Below are positions 33,738 to 46,267 of a stretch of 64,000 nt of DNA, piece after piece. How positions within the stretch are numbered: position 1 is the first letter of the stretch; each line of letters begins with the position of its first letter. A program made the translations under genes and the position numbers. The stretch comes from Cercis canadensis (taxonomy: Eukaryota; Streptophyta; Magnoliopsida; Fabales; Fabaceae). The notes under the pieces were generated by a model. It made no database searches. It had not been told where the DNA came from and saw nothing but the letters and a program-made list of their open reading frames with translations. The stretch covers positions 702,144-766,143 of the forward strand of contig QAOA01004878.1 in assembly GCA_003255065.1 (NCBI GenBank). Direction: 5' to 3'.

Positions 33738-36700
33738 AGGCAGTGTCGCCTCTGGTTCAAGTTTAGAGTTTTCTACTTTTTTTAATATATTAAAGGAATG
33801 GGAATTGGTTACATAAGTGGAGAGAATAGTGAATGATATAATTAAGATGTAATTGAAATTGAAGCGATGTGTGTGTAAGTGTATGCATATATTTATTGGT
33901 GGAAGATAACTCATCCATACTCCCTCTTTCCGTATTGGAAGCTCCACTAAATCCCTAAGTTGGCACTGCATTTTCCGCATTCAAATCGCATGCCCATTGT
34001 AACTAGACAAACTGCTGCTGACATTTCAATAGTTGCTAACAATAGAAAAAAATAAACAAAAGGTTACTTGTGTAGATATTTGCCATTTGTATTCACTTGC
34101 CAAAACCATATATAACTCTTCATTTTGATATGAAAATCTTTAGAAAAAAAAAAACTAATTATTTTAGTGTGAGTCAGTTAATATATTTTTAGTTTAACAA
34201 GATTAAAGTTATCTCTACTTTAAGTCAACTCATTTATATATAGTATTGTCTTCTGTCATTTCTTTTATGTATTATTTTATCAAAAATTAACTATTTTGAC
34301 AAATATTGTGTGACTTACACACAATATAATTGATCTAGAGATATTTCAAAAAAATTAATGTCTCATATTTTCATATTTCTAACTAAAAAAGCTATGATAA
34401 AAAAAACATATATTATGCAACTTAATTTTTTAATATATTCATAATGATATCAAATTCAGAATTTAATTCGGTCTCCAATTCTTCAATTGAGGTAGACAAA
34501 AATGCTTGATAGGGTAGAGTAGCAACCACCTTTTGAGTTAAAAACAAGTAGAACTTCGTTTTTGATTGTCCGTAGGCCCAAAAAGGAAGAAAGCAAAACC
34601 ATTCGCCTTTGCTTTCAAATTTGAAATACTTTCTACGAGTCCACAAGCCAACAACCCTTGGGTTTAGCCAGTTGGCTATCTGCTTCTTCATGAGGTCGCT
34701 TTTTGCTAGTCAAAAATCTGTGTGTTTCAACACTATCTCATATATGGAGGGAATTTCTTTGAAACTATAATAAGAGCAGAAGTTTAACACAAAAACTCTT
34801 GACACTTGTTGTCACTCTAGTTGTAAAAGGTCATATGTACTTCCTCCTATGCAATCATCACAAGCATTCTATAGTCACTAGGATTATAGCACCATGGCCA
34901 CTATCAAATTAACCAATACAATTTGGACTAGCACCACCTCTTCTTCAGATCAAAGTCAAACCTAAAGCACATAACTAAAATAGGAAAGGAACTCTCAGCA
35001 ATTTCTGTTCTTGAAGAAATATGCTAGGCATAACTTACTTAGAGGATAGTTATGTCTAATGTATTCATACTATATATTTGTACTTTTTTTTTTTTTTTTG
35101 ACATAAATTTCTACCATTGCTTGNTTTTTATTTGACATAAATTTCTACCATTGCTTGAAATCAAAGGGAGATAAAGCTCCTTAAGAAGATGGCTTTTAAA
35201 CCTTTTATTTAACAAATAGCATTTTGGGATAATACTTTGTTATGAAGTATTAAGAGTTTGGTTCAATCAAAAATAGAAATTGAAATTCTCTAAGATAATA
35301 CTTTAATGAATGACCACTACATTAATACTTTGTTATGAAGTTCTCATACTTCAAATCACATTTGGATTAGGTGAATTGAAATTTATATAAGAATGGGTAT
35401 TTATGCAGGTCATTCCTATTGTCTAGCTTCATATAGATTAATAAAATATCCGATTGAAATTTCATTATTGCATTCATATGCCACCATTGATCAAAGGACT
35501 TATATCAGAATATATGTAGCTTGAAATATATCTTTCTGGGAAAGGGAAAAAATAAAGGAAGATATTTTATCTTCTTAAATGTGGCAAGCTGTACACAAAT
35601 TCTAATATGATTTTTTCAGAATTGACATCTACCTGATTCACTACAACGTATACCGAAAGTTTGTTCCTTCCATAGTCTGAAGCCTAACTTAATTGTCCAC
35701 TTTTGCTTACTGCACCTCACATGGAAAACATCTATTCACAAAACGATGGTCCTCTCTACCTCTTTTTTGTGAAAGCTAGCTATAGGGCACAGGAAGTATC
35801 ATGCAAGTATCTGCCTTAGCACATTCCACTTGTTAATTTTAGTTAGCAGCCATTTGCTGAGTGACAAAAAGATAGGTGTTTCAGACTTTCTGTTCTATTG
35901 TTACAAGGAATTGTCTATCAGCATATGCAAAAGCTATGGATGCTTTTCATTAATCTCAATGTGATATTTTCTTTTTCTTCTATGCACTTGTATAGTGCTT
36001 AAAATGCATTTAGGGTTTTGACCAAACATATGAAACTCAATGATATTAGCAATAGCAATACGAACATTCTGGCTAGCTTTTGCATTATCTTTTTTTTTTT
36101 TTGATTAATTCCTGTCATTAATTCCATTAACCAATCACCAAAGATAAATCACTCGTGAAGCTTGTTAAATGTGTTCTTATCTAACTTCTTTCCCACTTTT
36201 CAGTGAGTTAGCTCAAATCAACTTTTAAGTAGCTAATAAAAGTTCTTTATTTCAACAACCAACATGATTAGACATGTGGACCGTTAATGTAATCAAGGTG
36301 ATCTCAAAACATCACCAGTTAGTGCCTTGGTTGTTAAGTGATTATTGTAGAACTTACTAAAATCAGCTAGTGCCTTTCCGCAGAGAGAAAGAGCGAGCCT
36401 CTGTAAGAGATGGGAGATTTGTGATTGACATAATTAATTATAGACTTAACTTTGCCAGAATAATGCAATATATATGCAAAGGTCAAGATCAAAAAAAGAA
36501 GACGGCTGAAATTGTGATTTCTACATATTTGTCATACATGACACACAGGAACAGGATGCACACCCACTTGGCATTCTAGCTACCATGCATGACATAGTAA
36601 AACTGATTGAGTTGAATTCAGATACGGCAAACCCCAAATTGCTAGAATAAGAAAAACAGATAGAGGGCAAAGTGGAGGTAGGTATAGTGTGTGGAAGCTA

Positions 36701-37165
36701 TTGTGGTCTCAAAGAATTTGCAATAGAATCTAAATAAGCATCCCATGATGAAAAGACACAGAAATTAAAGTAAATATTGCATAAATCATGTATTAACAAT
36801 TTCTCATTATTCTTCAAACTGAAAAGCTGATATCTTGAGGAGCCAAGCAAACTCAGAACACAACTTATATCTACTAGTAAAAGAAACAAAAACAGAAAAA
36901 GAAAAATCCAACAGATCAAGGTCTAGTTTAAGACAATTCAGCCAATTTTCCAAGGTCTAAGAAGACGAGTATAAGATCAGCGATTTTGCATGCCTCGTCA
37001 CAAAAACAACTGCTTTAACCTTTTCTTTCTCTCTTTACACACATCAATCTTGAAAACCATATATTACCAGTCTAGCTATGACCACTCTGATAAAATCCCA
37101 ACAATCAAAACCAACTAAGCAACATATTTTACAGGGAACTCCATGATAATTGAGATATAGATGGC
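33738..37165. other. Intergenic, no gene recognised
   Basis: AT-rich spacer before the MIF gene. At 35085-35157 a short 'tttgacataaatttctaccattgcttg' block is repeated across an N at 35124, again looking like a contig-end overlap. The 3' UTR of MIF should lie just below 37166. Confidence 0.5.
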
Positions 37166-37453
37166 TCAATTCGTGTTCGAGGGAGGAGAAGAGCACTCAC
37201 ACACTACCTCAGTATCCACCTCTCTTTTGTGGAAGTTTCTGTGGCAGCCACAGGCAGCACAAGTCAGAGCAGCACTTGTTCCTTCCTCTCCACTTGCCAT
37301 GAACTCCCTGCAACCGTCAACGGCATATCCTCCAACATTTGCAGCATGATTCTTTTGGCACTCTCCATATCTCACACTCCTAATAGTGAAAGATGAATTG
37401 TCTTGGCTTCTTGGAGGTTCCTCTCTTCTCACAACTACTTGACGCCTCCTCAT
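37166..37453 (-). CDS. MIF2-like: Mini zinc finger (MIF) protein
   Basis: Small plant protein with the ZF-HD zinc finger but no homeodomain. Known MIFs heterodimerise with ZF-HD proteins, block their DNA binding and affect hormone responses and floral meristem termination. The start chosen (37453) gives 95 aa beginning [16 protein letters not shown], the family's usual beginning and length. Then come [32 protein letters not shown] (split here only for description: about residues 28-60), [16 protein letters not shown] and [10 protein letters not shown]. All Cys and His ligands are present, and there is no intron. An in-frame ATG at 37561 would add 36 acidic residues ([14 protein letters not shown]...) with no intervening stop. 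Its context (T at -3) is weak, while 37453 has A at -3. Neighbours: ZHD upstream in the window and MYB beyond. Confidence 0.95.
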   Translation of the reverse strand: MRRRQVVVRREEPPRSQDNSSFTIRSVRYGECQKNHAANVGGYAVDGCREFMASGEEGTSAALTCAACGCHRNFHKREVDTEVVCECSSPPSNTN

Positions 37454-37561
37454 ATTACAGAATCCCTCAAATTCTTCTTTATTTCCCTCTTCTCCGACCC
37501 CTGCAACAGCTATGGTGAAATTCTCTAAGAGGTTTGGTGAATCAAAATCAGAAACTGGCAT

Positions 37562-37640
37562 AGATTGAGAGATAGGAAGAGAAAGAGAAAGAGAGAGAGA
37601 TAGAGACAGAAACAGAGAGGCAGAGAGAGAGGCTGCAGCT
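37562..37640 (-). promoter_or_regulatory. CT-rich leader of the MIF gene
   Basis: On the minus strand this is an almost pure CT repeat tract immediately before the first in-frame ATG. CT-rich leaders are common in plant 5' UTRs. Together with the TATA box at 37682-37690 it indicates that the mRNA begins near 37650 and includes both candidate start codons. Confidence 0.5.
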
Positions 37641-37681
37641 TACTTTGTAGTGGTTATGCCTAGCCCTAACCCTAGAATGTG

Positions 37682-37690
37682 TATTTATAA
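37682..37690 (-). promoter_or_regulatory. Probable TATA box of the MIF gene
   Basis: The minus strand reads TTATAAATA within CCTTTTATAAATACA. A start about 30 bp downstream falls near 37652. An AACCCTA telomere-like motif (about 37664-37674) lies between the TATA box and the CT-rich leader. Confidence 0.6.
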
Positions 37691-37699
37691 AAGGTAAAC

Positions 37700-40600
37700 C
37701 TGATCTCTTATTAAAATCATTATTACTAAGTGGGAACTTCTCATAACCACTTTTTACTGTAAGAAACTATTTCATCTTGTAATCAAATATTCCTTAGCTC
37801 AGTTGGAAACCCTAGAATTAATGGTTCTAATTAATAATTAAATTAATCATCCTTCAACCACCTATTTCACCAGTTTTTGTCCAGGAAAAAAATTAGATAA
37901 AAAAATCATTAATGATTCTGCTTATAATATGGAAAATCCGATAACAGTGATGGGTTTAATTTGGAAAACTTTCTCTTTTCACCCAAAATAGTGATGGGTT
38001 TATTTTAGAATGACCAGCTAAGCTGGATTTAAACGTAAAACGTACAGTGGCCCCTTAACTTGGTAGTAAAAGGCATTTTTGTGGGGTGCACTGATACGAT
38101 GCCAATAACAATTGTCTATAGAGCTTGACCTAAAAACGTGAGCATGATAGCTGATCTTTGCCCAACTTGTACGGAAAAATCACCATGATTCCTTTGTTTG
38201 CATTGAGATGTAACTAAAAGAGAGCTTTCATGTAGTGATTTTCTCAGTAAATTCAATTACTTCTAGGAAAATGGTCTGTGCTTATCTGTTATTCACTATT
38301 TTACTGCCACGAAAACATTTTACTGCAAAAGCTTTCCATCTCTGGTCAACATAAACGACAAGGCTGGTTAAATACAACTAGTTTACCAATTATCCCACCC
38401 TTTAGCCTGATTTTGGGCTTTTTGTCGTAGGAGACTCTGGATAAAAGATTTTTTTACAACCCAATGGAAACATTTGAATAAAAGGTTACTTAAGTGACAT
38501 TTTTGTGTCTTTGCAATTTTATGTTAGTTGAAATATCTTCGAAAGGATTTTATAATTCATTAATTTAGGATGCAATCAGTGAAAGACCAAAAGATGGTGA
38601 CAGGCAGATCCTGTAACTATATTGATCATCAAGTCATTCCCCATTGCTTGAGTTTAACATGAGGATATATAGAATAGACATATGTAGATAATGATAGTTA
38701 CACACTATTTGGATCCAACTTGTATATATGTGCACTTAGCTCGAATATAGACATGTGTATAAGTGTGCGATATCGATCTAAGTTGGGTGTGAATAAAAAG
38801 ATTCTAAACTCTATCACAAGTAAAAACACCCTTGCCCATTGAGTATGTTTATATTGCCAAACTTGTTTCTCCTGAAAAAGAAAATTTAGAAAGTGGTGAA
38901 GATGAATGTATATGATAAATCATGAATCCGAAGTTCAGTTGTATATAATGGGTTGTTTTGAGGAGGTCTCCCTATTATTAGTCCAAAAGGGATCATATAA
39001 ATTTTTTGTTTTACCATCTATATTACTTTGCACACTTGTTTCCTGAGAATGCACTTTTCTTCTTTATAGTTTACACTTTTACACCCAACAAAAAGAGATG
39101 GTGAGCTCTTAGGCATATGCTAGCTCCTTCAAACGATAAAAAGCTTTGTATTGGAGTAAGACGAAAATTCCTAACGTTTTAACTGCCTTCACAATTTGGT
39201 TAGGTAATGCTGGTGCATGATTTTGATGGAAGACTGAAGAAAAATAACCTCCTTTTTATCCATTTTTGCTCACCATGTGAGAACATTGCTCTTCAACAGC
39301 CTCATAGATGCTCGTGTATGGCTAAATTGATCGAAAGTACCCGACATCTCCATGACTCTATCTCTTTATTTAATGACACAACGATGCAAAAGGTGGCCTA
39401 GTCGTTGAATTTTTAGGCAAACATCAACTTTAATTAGCAATAACAAAGGAAGGAATATATGTTTCAAATTAAAATTGTCTAAACATCAACTTTAATTAGC
39501 AATAACAAAGGAAGGAATATATGTTTCAAATTAAAATTGTCTCTAATTCTGTCCTTATTCACTCTTTATGAAATAGTTAACTCTCGTTAGAGATAAAAGT
39601 TAGTCTTAAGCCATCACTTGACAATCACTTATTAGCTTTTAAGGATAAATTGTACTTACTCACTTACATCTATTACTCCAATATGGAAATTTCCCCCTCC
39701 TGTTCGCACACATAACTATTTTACTATTTGCAACACTCCCCTTGATAGCAAAATAATATTGAGTATAATTAAACAAGATAGAGTAGAAAAAAACTCACAA
39801 ATTACTGACAAAGATCTAGTAGTATTCCAATATTCTTATTTTTCTTAAACATTTACAAAATTGTCACCCATTTACATGCAATTCGTAAATTAAAATACAC
39901 ATATTGCCCTATTTAGTCATTAGTTACGTAATATGGTCATGTACAAAATTTTAAGCGTACAAATGACATATTTGGAGCATTATTGTTTCACTTAACCTCA
40001 AATCCAAATAATGGGGTGCCATCAAGGGAGACATTGCAACCAATACAAATAGATTAAGAAGCAATGTGCTCAAACCAAAAGGTTGCGATTGAAATAATAG
40101 ATCAAAGTGAGTAAATAATTTTTTTTCAATTTTTAATTTGAGTGGTTCCTTAAATTGAATTCAAGATTCTTCAACCAAGTGACTTTAATTTTTTTTTTCA
40201 ACTTGTTATCTTAGTTAAATTAAATTTCAGTACAAAATAGGGATAAAAAGTCATTATTGAATTCGTGGGAAATAGATGTCCCATACAGCCTAGGGATTGG
40301 CTGTAACCTTGACCAATTTGGATAATAATTAGTTTCCTTTTTATGAATACAAACATGCCTTATAATTAATTTTTTTTTTTGGCAAATTGCGTTATAATTA
40401 TTTGACTATGTATGTACAAACTTCTTATATTTGAGAAGCGATAATCGGCTCAAAAGGATGGCAAATTGTGGTCACAAGATTATTGTAAATATCTTAGATC
40501 AAATTCATACTTTTAGCAAATTATTGAAGGAAAGGTCTCACATTCCAATGCTTAGTTTCTGTGGATTTGGGTCAAATACAAGTGACTAGTTTGCTTAATT

Positions 40601-41982
40601 TCGACAAAGACAATATAATATCAAATCTAATTGACGCTTGTCTTTATTTGGTCTACTAATTACCAACTGGATTTACTTGTTGCACGAATATCTTTCTCTT
40701 AGCTGGTGAAGATGGGATTTGATTTGAAATACCATGTTGAATCAATTCCCCACATCATATTAATTGATGTTTGCTTGTATTATCTTATGATTGAAACTCT
40801 AATTAAGCTGCAATACTAGCTGGCCTAGCTTAGGAAAATTTTTTAGAGAGAGAATGAAAAGGGATTTGAATCAAAAGGCAGATGATTAAGACGGATTTAA
40901 GAGACGATATGGACTTAAGTATGATGGTGTTTTGAAAAGATAAATAAAGATGGAGTATTTTGCTTCTCAACTACCCAACCCAAATTGTGATAGCAACAGT
41001 AAAAGGACTTATCATTATGATTTTTGGGGTCCTTGAATAAAGCATCTTAGGCTTCTTAATTCGCAAATTTTCTTCTTTCCTAATTGTGTTAGAAATTGAC
41101 GTAGACGATGACAAATAATTGATGAAGATGTTCAATAATGCAAATCAAAATGGGAAAGTTAATTTATTTAAGGAAAGCCTGTATTCATTGATGCATATAT
41201 CAGCTCCTGGATTCTTATCCCTTACATCAAAATTTACAATGTTTCAGACACCATATGAAGTACTTGTCACCCTCCTTCACGTAAAGAAGTATTGCCTTGA
41301 ATGATGCAAGATGCCCTTTCTCACTGGACCACAAAATGGTTGTGTGGACTCAATGAAGAATTACAACTTATACAAGCTAGTAATCATTATCTAAGTCGAA
41401 ATTTAATGAACATTTTGCATTGGTCCATTTAAAGTTAATTTCTATCAAATCCTGACTACACCACTAAGTTTAAAAATGGTGTAAGTAAGAGTATTATATA
41501 TTCTATATAATAAATAAAGGTTAGAAACATGTGGTTCATCATATTGATAAAAATATCAAAATGGATAAGGCTCAATAGGCTGACTTTTCTAAGCTCATAT
41601 CTAAAGATTACTTGAATATAAAATTTCAAGCTCATTTTATAAAATGACTTTTGGGCTTAGTCCAAACGAGCCGAGAGCCCGTAAGGGCTAGGCTCAAAAA
41701 GCCCATGAATAAAAGGATACGTGTATATATTTATATATGTGTATGTATATATTTTTTTAGGTTTTAACTATATGAATGTTTAAAGTCAATAATTGTATTT
41801 GTTACTTAATACTTGCTTTATTATTTAGATGATAACTATGTAACATCATGTGTTAATTATGTGTATTTGAAATTATAAATATATGTTTAGTTAGGAGATA
41901 TAAAGATTTTTTTATTATTCCTATAATTATTTTTATTTTCTAATTTTTTAAATTAATTATATCAAATGGACAAATGGATCAG
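37700..41982. other. Intergenic, upstream of MIF; no gene recognised
   Basis: AT-rich spacer. The frames at 39207-39401 and 41119-41304 have no domain. The only clear structure is the 62 bp tandem duplication at 39419-39542. Confidence 0.5.
39419..39542. repeat. Perfect 62 bp tandem duplication
   Basis: 39419-39480 and 39481-39542 are identical, starting 'aaacatcaactttaattagc'. There is no N at the junction, so unlike the other duplications here it may be real and recent, or an undetected assembly error. Confidence 0.85.
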
Positions 41983-41990
41983 CCCTCTAG

Positions 41991-42567
41991 GCCTTTTGAC
42001 ACAAATATTATAGTGTATAAAATTAATTACCGAAATGTAACACTTTTTAAAATATTTACACAAATATTACACTTTTAAAAAAAAATTTCAAAAAAATTAA
42101 TCAGTACAGATGGGCCTTACAAGACACACCGTGGGCCAGATAGCGTGTCTTCACTAAACATGCCACAGCTCAGCTGGCGTGTCCTCCCTCTCTCCTTTCT
42201 TTTTCTCTTTCCTCTCAACCCGTCCTTCTCTCCTTTCAATTTCTCTTTCCGGTCACACACCCCCCTTCCTCTTTCTCTCCTTTCTTTTTCTCTTTCCTCC
42301 TTTTTTCTTTTTGTTTCCAAAGGTCAAAATTTTAAACAAAAGAATGTACACTAATTTGAGGTGGGACACGCCACGTGAACTGTGGTGTGTCCGGTGGGGA
42401 CACGCCGGCAGGCTCACGGCGTGTCTTATAGGGTCCACCTGTACTGATTATTTTTTTTTTTGTTTTTTGAATTTTTTAAAAGTATAATATTTATGTAAAT
42501 ATTTTCAAAAGTGTTACATTTAGGTAATTAATTTTGTACATTGTAATATTTGTGTCAAAAGTCCCAA
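41991..42567. mobile_element. Long-TIR MITE with hairpin core (copy 3, 577 bp)
   Basis: The arms (left '...cttttgacacaaatattatagtg', right reversed '...cttttgacacaaatattacaatg') match for about 110 bp. CCCTCTAG flanks both ends (41983-41990 and 42568-42575), an 8 bp target duplication. The core (42115-42430) carries several short palindromes built on GCGTGTC/GACACGC, for example GGACACGCCGG...CACGGCGTGTC (about 42399-42425), and a CT-rich insert at about 42183-42315. Open frames on both strands here are repeat-driven. Confidence 0.7.
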
Positions 42568-43544
42568 CCCTCTAGCCCTCATTGTGCCGGGCTTGAATCT
42601 GAATTCTTAAGCGCTTTTAACATAGGGCCAGTCCTTTTTGACATTTCATAGATATATAAGTATTAAATAGAAAATCATCCCTATGAAATCTTGATTAAAT
42701 TGTTAGTTCTTTGAGCTTTTTTCAAAATAAATCAAATGTCATCACAGAGAGCAAGATCTATATATGTAATTTTATCAAAACATGAAAGATGATATAATAT
42801 TTGTAATATAAGATGATCTAATATCAATTTTTTTTTTTTTTTTAATAAAAAAATCATATTCAAATTGAGGGGAAAGTGCTCTCACTCATCATAGTGGCAG
42901 TTGAGTAAAGGTTCACAAGCAATATGGGTCATTTATCAGTAAGTTTCATTCTATTCAGACTTAATATTTGAATGGAACCTATATATTTCGTTTAGTGATG
43001 CAACTTTATGAATATATATAAACGGTACATTAAGTAGATATAGTTGAAAATGTAATATGCAGATTAAATTAAGATCTACAACGATGAGAAACAGTGAAAT
43101 AAGTAGTAATAAATATAGAGTTATGCTATATTTTTTTACAACTGCAAATTCTATTTTAATTTATACTTTACAGTTTTAATTGAATCTACATAAAAAATAG
43201 TGCAAAAAGTTATGATAAATGCAACATTATTGTTCCATCTCAATGAAGGAGGCTTTTTGAGGCAAGTGATTTCTATTTTTCATTTTGCTAATAATAAGAG
43301 GCAAGTCACTTTTTTTGTGGGAAATGAAGAGGCAAGTGAATTCAGTTGGAATAAGATGGCACTGGATCACTAGGTTGGGCTTACATTAGAATTCTTTCCT
43401 TAGCCCAATACTATATATACCATATCACACGATTCTGCTTTTGATCCACTTCCAAATTTCCGAGGGAACTTGTTCATCATGCCGAATCCGATTGGCACTA
43501 TCTATTTCAGCAAAGAATTAAAATAAAATAAAAATAGCACTATT
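42568..43544. other. Intergenic, no gene recognised
   Basis: AT-rich sequence with a T-run near 42830-42843. Nothing supported. Confidence 0.5.
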
Positions 43545-43700
43545 TTTTGTGTTAAAATACTTGGTAAATTGACTTGAATAATACAAGTTTGTAAATTATT
43601 TATGCAAAGTTTTTAAATTATTTACATAAAAATGACAATTTTAAATATTTCACAAACAGAAGATCCATCACACTATTTTGTGATGGAGCATGTAAAAGAG
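43545..43700. mobile_element. Half element: one arm plus one hairpin of the long-TIR family
   Basis: AT-rich arm with repeated 'aaattatttatgc / aaattatttacat' phrases and 'tttaaatattt', like the arm of 57716-58210. It is followed by a perfect hairpin CCATCACA...TGTGATGG (about 43665-43686). The second arm is missing, so this looks like a truncated copy. Confidence 0.4.
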
Positions 43701-43779
43701 ATAAATGCTACACTATATGTCCTCAAACAGAGTGAGAGACTGCAATTTGCTTTTACTGAAAAAAGAGACACACTAAAAG

Positions 43780-44300
43780 AGAAATAGCGTATTCCATTGG
43801 GTTACGCTATTAGTACATATGTCAAATATGCTGATGTGACATAACACGTGGATAATGAGACCCACTTTAAACCAATTGTTTTTTTTTAAAAAAACATCAA
43901 ATAGCTTATGTGGGACAGTAACAATCATTGATGGAAGGGTTGCGTGAGACTATTCTTTCAAAGTCCAAAGAACAAAATTTTGTTGAAGTAATGAGGTTGG
44001 AGAATGCAACAAACCTAAACTTCATCCCTCAATGTCGAAGCCAGTCAATTAAACCTCCGCAACACTCAAACTCAGGCAACCGATCTCGCGCCACCAACTC
44101 AAACGCCGGCGACAGCCCCCGAGCCACCAAATATATGGAATTTGTGAAATTTTTTTTTTTCTTTTTTTGGGTTGCTGAAGTCTTCGTTCTAATCACACAA
44201 GGCACGTCATGGAAAAAAACAAAAACAATATATGTGTCATGCTACATCAGCATATTTGACACATATATTGACACTTAATTGTCCACGTCATATTCAGACA
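43780..44300. mobile_element. Inverted-repeat element enclosing a GC-rich fragment
   Basis: 'gtcaaatatgctgatgtgac' (about 43820) recurs inverted as '...ctacatcagcatatttgacac' (about 44243), each near a copy of ACACGTGGA or TCCACGTCA. Between them lies a GC-rich piece (44060-44130, 'cgccggcgacagcccccgag'), unlike its AT-rich surroundings. A TIR element with a captured fragment is the simplest reading. The 116-codon frame (43928-44278) crosses both parts and has no domain. Confidence 0.4.
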
Positions 44301-46225
44301 TAAAATAAAACAAAAATTAATGCCATATCATCATTTTCCTCCGACTCTTAATGGGTCTATTAGTTTTGATTTTATTAATTATGCCCAAAAAATGCCTATG
44401 CCATGTGATAATATAATTTTATTATTTTTTAATAAAATTGTGTAAACACTTATGGGAAATATTAATTGCAATTGCTGGTGTACAAAAATGAAAACTAAAA
44501 TGGATTAGCTCTCCTTGTCTAAGGGTTTGATCCTTAATTTAATTATATAAAATTATGAATTCATTCTGTCTCAAAATAATGAACAAAGATTAATTCTTGA
44601 AATGACTTGTGGCTTAACTTGGAAATTAATGAATCAAGCTAAAAGGACTTCGATTACGGTTAGCTTGAATGGATATTTTGCATGAAATTTACTTACTTGA
44701 CACGATATGGGTTTTCTTTTTCTAAAGATAAAAAAAATTATCTGACTCGAGATGGTTAACTTGTTTAACTATGTAAATTTTTATGAGCTAACCATGAATT
44801 ATATATACATGTCCTCTATTTTCAAAATTTACAGTAATATTTTTTAATATCTTGTAAAATCATTCGTTGATATTTAGAAATTACAACAGAATAACTAAAT
44901 TTGTAATTTTCTCTAAAAAAAAAAAAATAGTAGGGAAGAATCAAAATTGATCAAATGTCATATTTACATATAACTTTGTAGATAAATCAACTAAAAAAAT
45001 TCAAATGGGTAAAATTCTGTAACCAAAATATCAATTTTCTTATTCAAGTTAAGCTAAGAATTAATTACCCCATCAAGATCAAAAGACAGATATTTCAAAA
45101 ACTCTGATGCTTACCTTGGTTCATTTACTGGTTTGCCCGATCAGAACTATAATGAACTACTTGACCACTCAAACTTGACTAGACGTTGTTAATCAACTGT
45201 GTTACCAGCCTGCTTTGGCTTGACTCAGATTTTTCACAAGTCTATTTCTTTCTTTCTTTTGTTTGGTCAGATCACAAGACTATATATTTCTGATTGTGAA
45301 CTCTTTTGTGTAATACTTAGAAATAAGTGAGTAAGTCTGATTTGCAATTTCCATTTACCATAACTGCAATCACATGTTTTTGTCTTAATCATTAATGTAT
45401 TCAAATGTTCAGGTTCTGAATTTACACAAGATATTTGATAGTATCATCCAGGAAACTTCATTATCTGACAATGGACAGTACCAATTAACTTGAGTGTGGG
45501 TAAAATTATTTTTACGTTAAACACAGCACCATGACTTACAAATAGTTAAATGGAAGGAGAAATAGCAGAGCTGCATCATTGCATGCGTCAAACGAATTGA
45601 ATTTCCATTATGGCAATAATACAACAAGTAATTAATAAGTTACCAAGTTCTACAAAATCCTGGATTTTCTGCCCTTTTTTTCTAATTGATTACTTTGATG
45701 AGGTTGGTGATCTTATAAAATTCTGCACATGTTCCATTGGAGTCATTATCAACACCAACCCATCCTGTCATTCTGAGCAAATGTTGTTTCTCTAGAAGGA
45801 GGTTTTCAGCATATCCACATGCATGCTCTTTTCAGCTTTGTCAAAAGGAGCACGTTCTTGACATCTTAATAAGTTTTAAGTTACCTGTAACTGTAATGCT
45901 TCTAGAAGCATTACAAAGAAAAAGAAATACTATTTGTGTATTAATTAGACTCATAATACTACATATTTTAATAGTTAAATGTGTGTATACATTAAGATCT
46001 CCAAGAATTAATTTTAAAAGAATTAATTCCAAAGGAAAAATATTTCTCTTAGAATTGATTCTAATGATTCCCAATGCAAGAATTAATTCACAAAAAATGT
46101 GCTAAACACTCTAAACTTATATATTATTATTTTTAGATGGTGTAGTGTAGCTCAATCTGAACTAATTTAAATGCACTTATATTTTTTCTATTCGGTCTAA
46201 ATTTTACTAATTTTGCAATTTAGAG

Positions 46226-46267
<42 letters not shown>

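Noticed and set aside
42117-42487. Frames rich in K/E/R or S/F/L
   Set aside because: They derive from the CT-rich insert of the element at 41991-42567.
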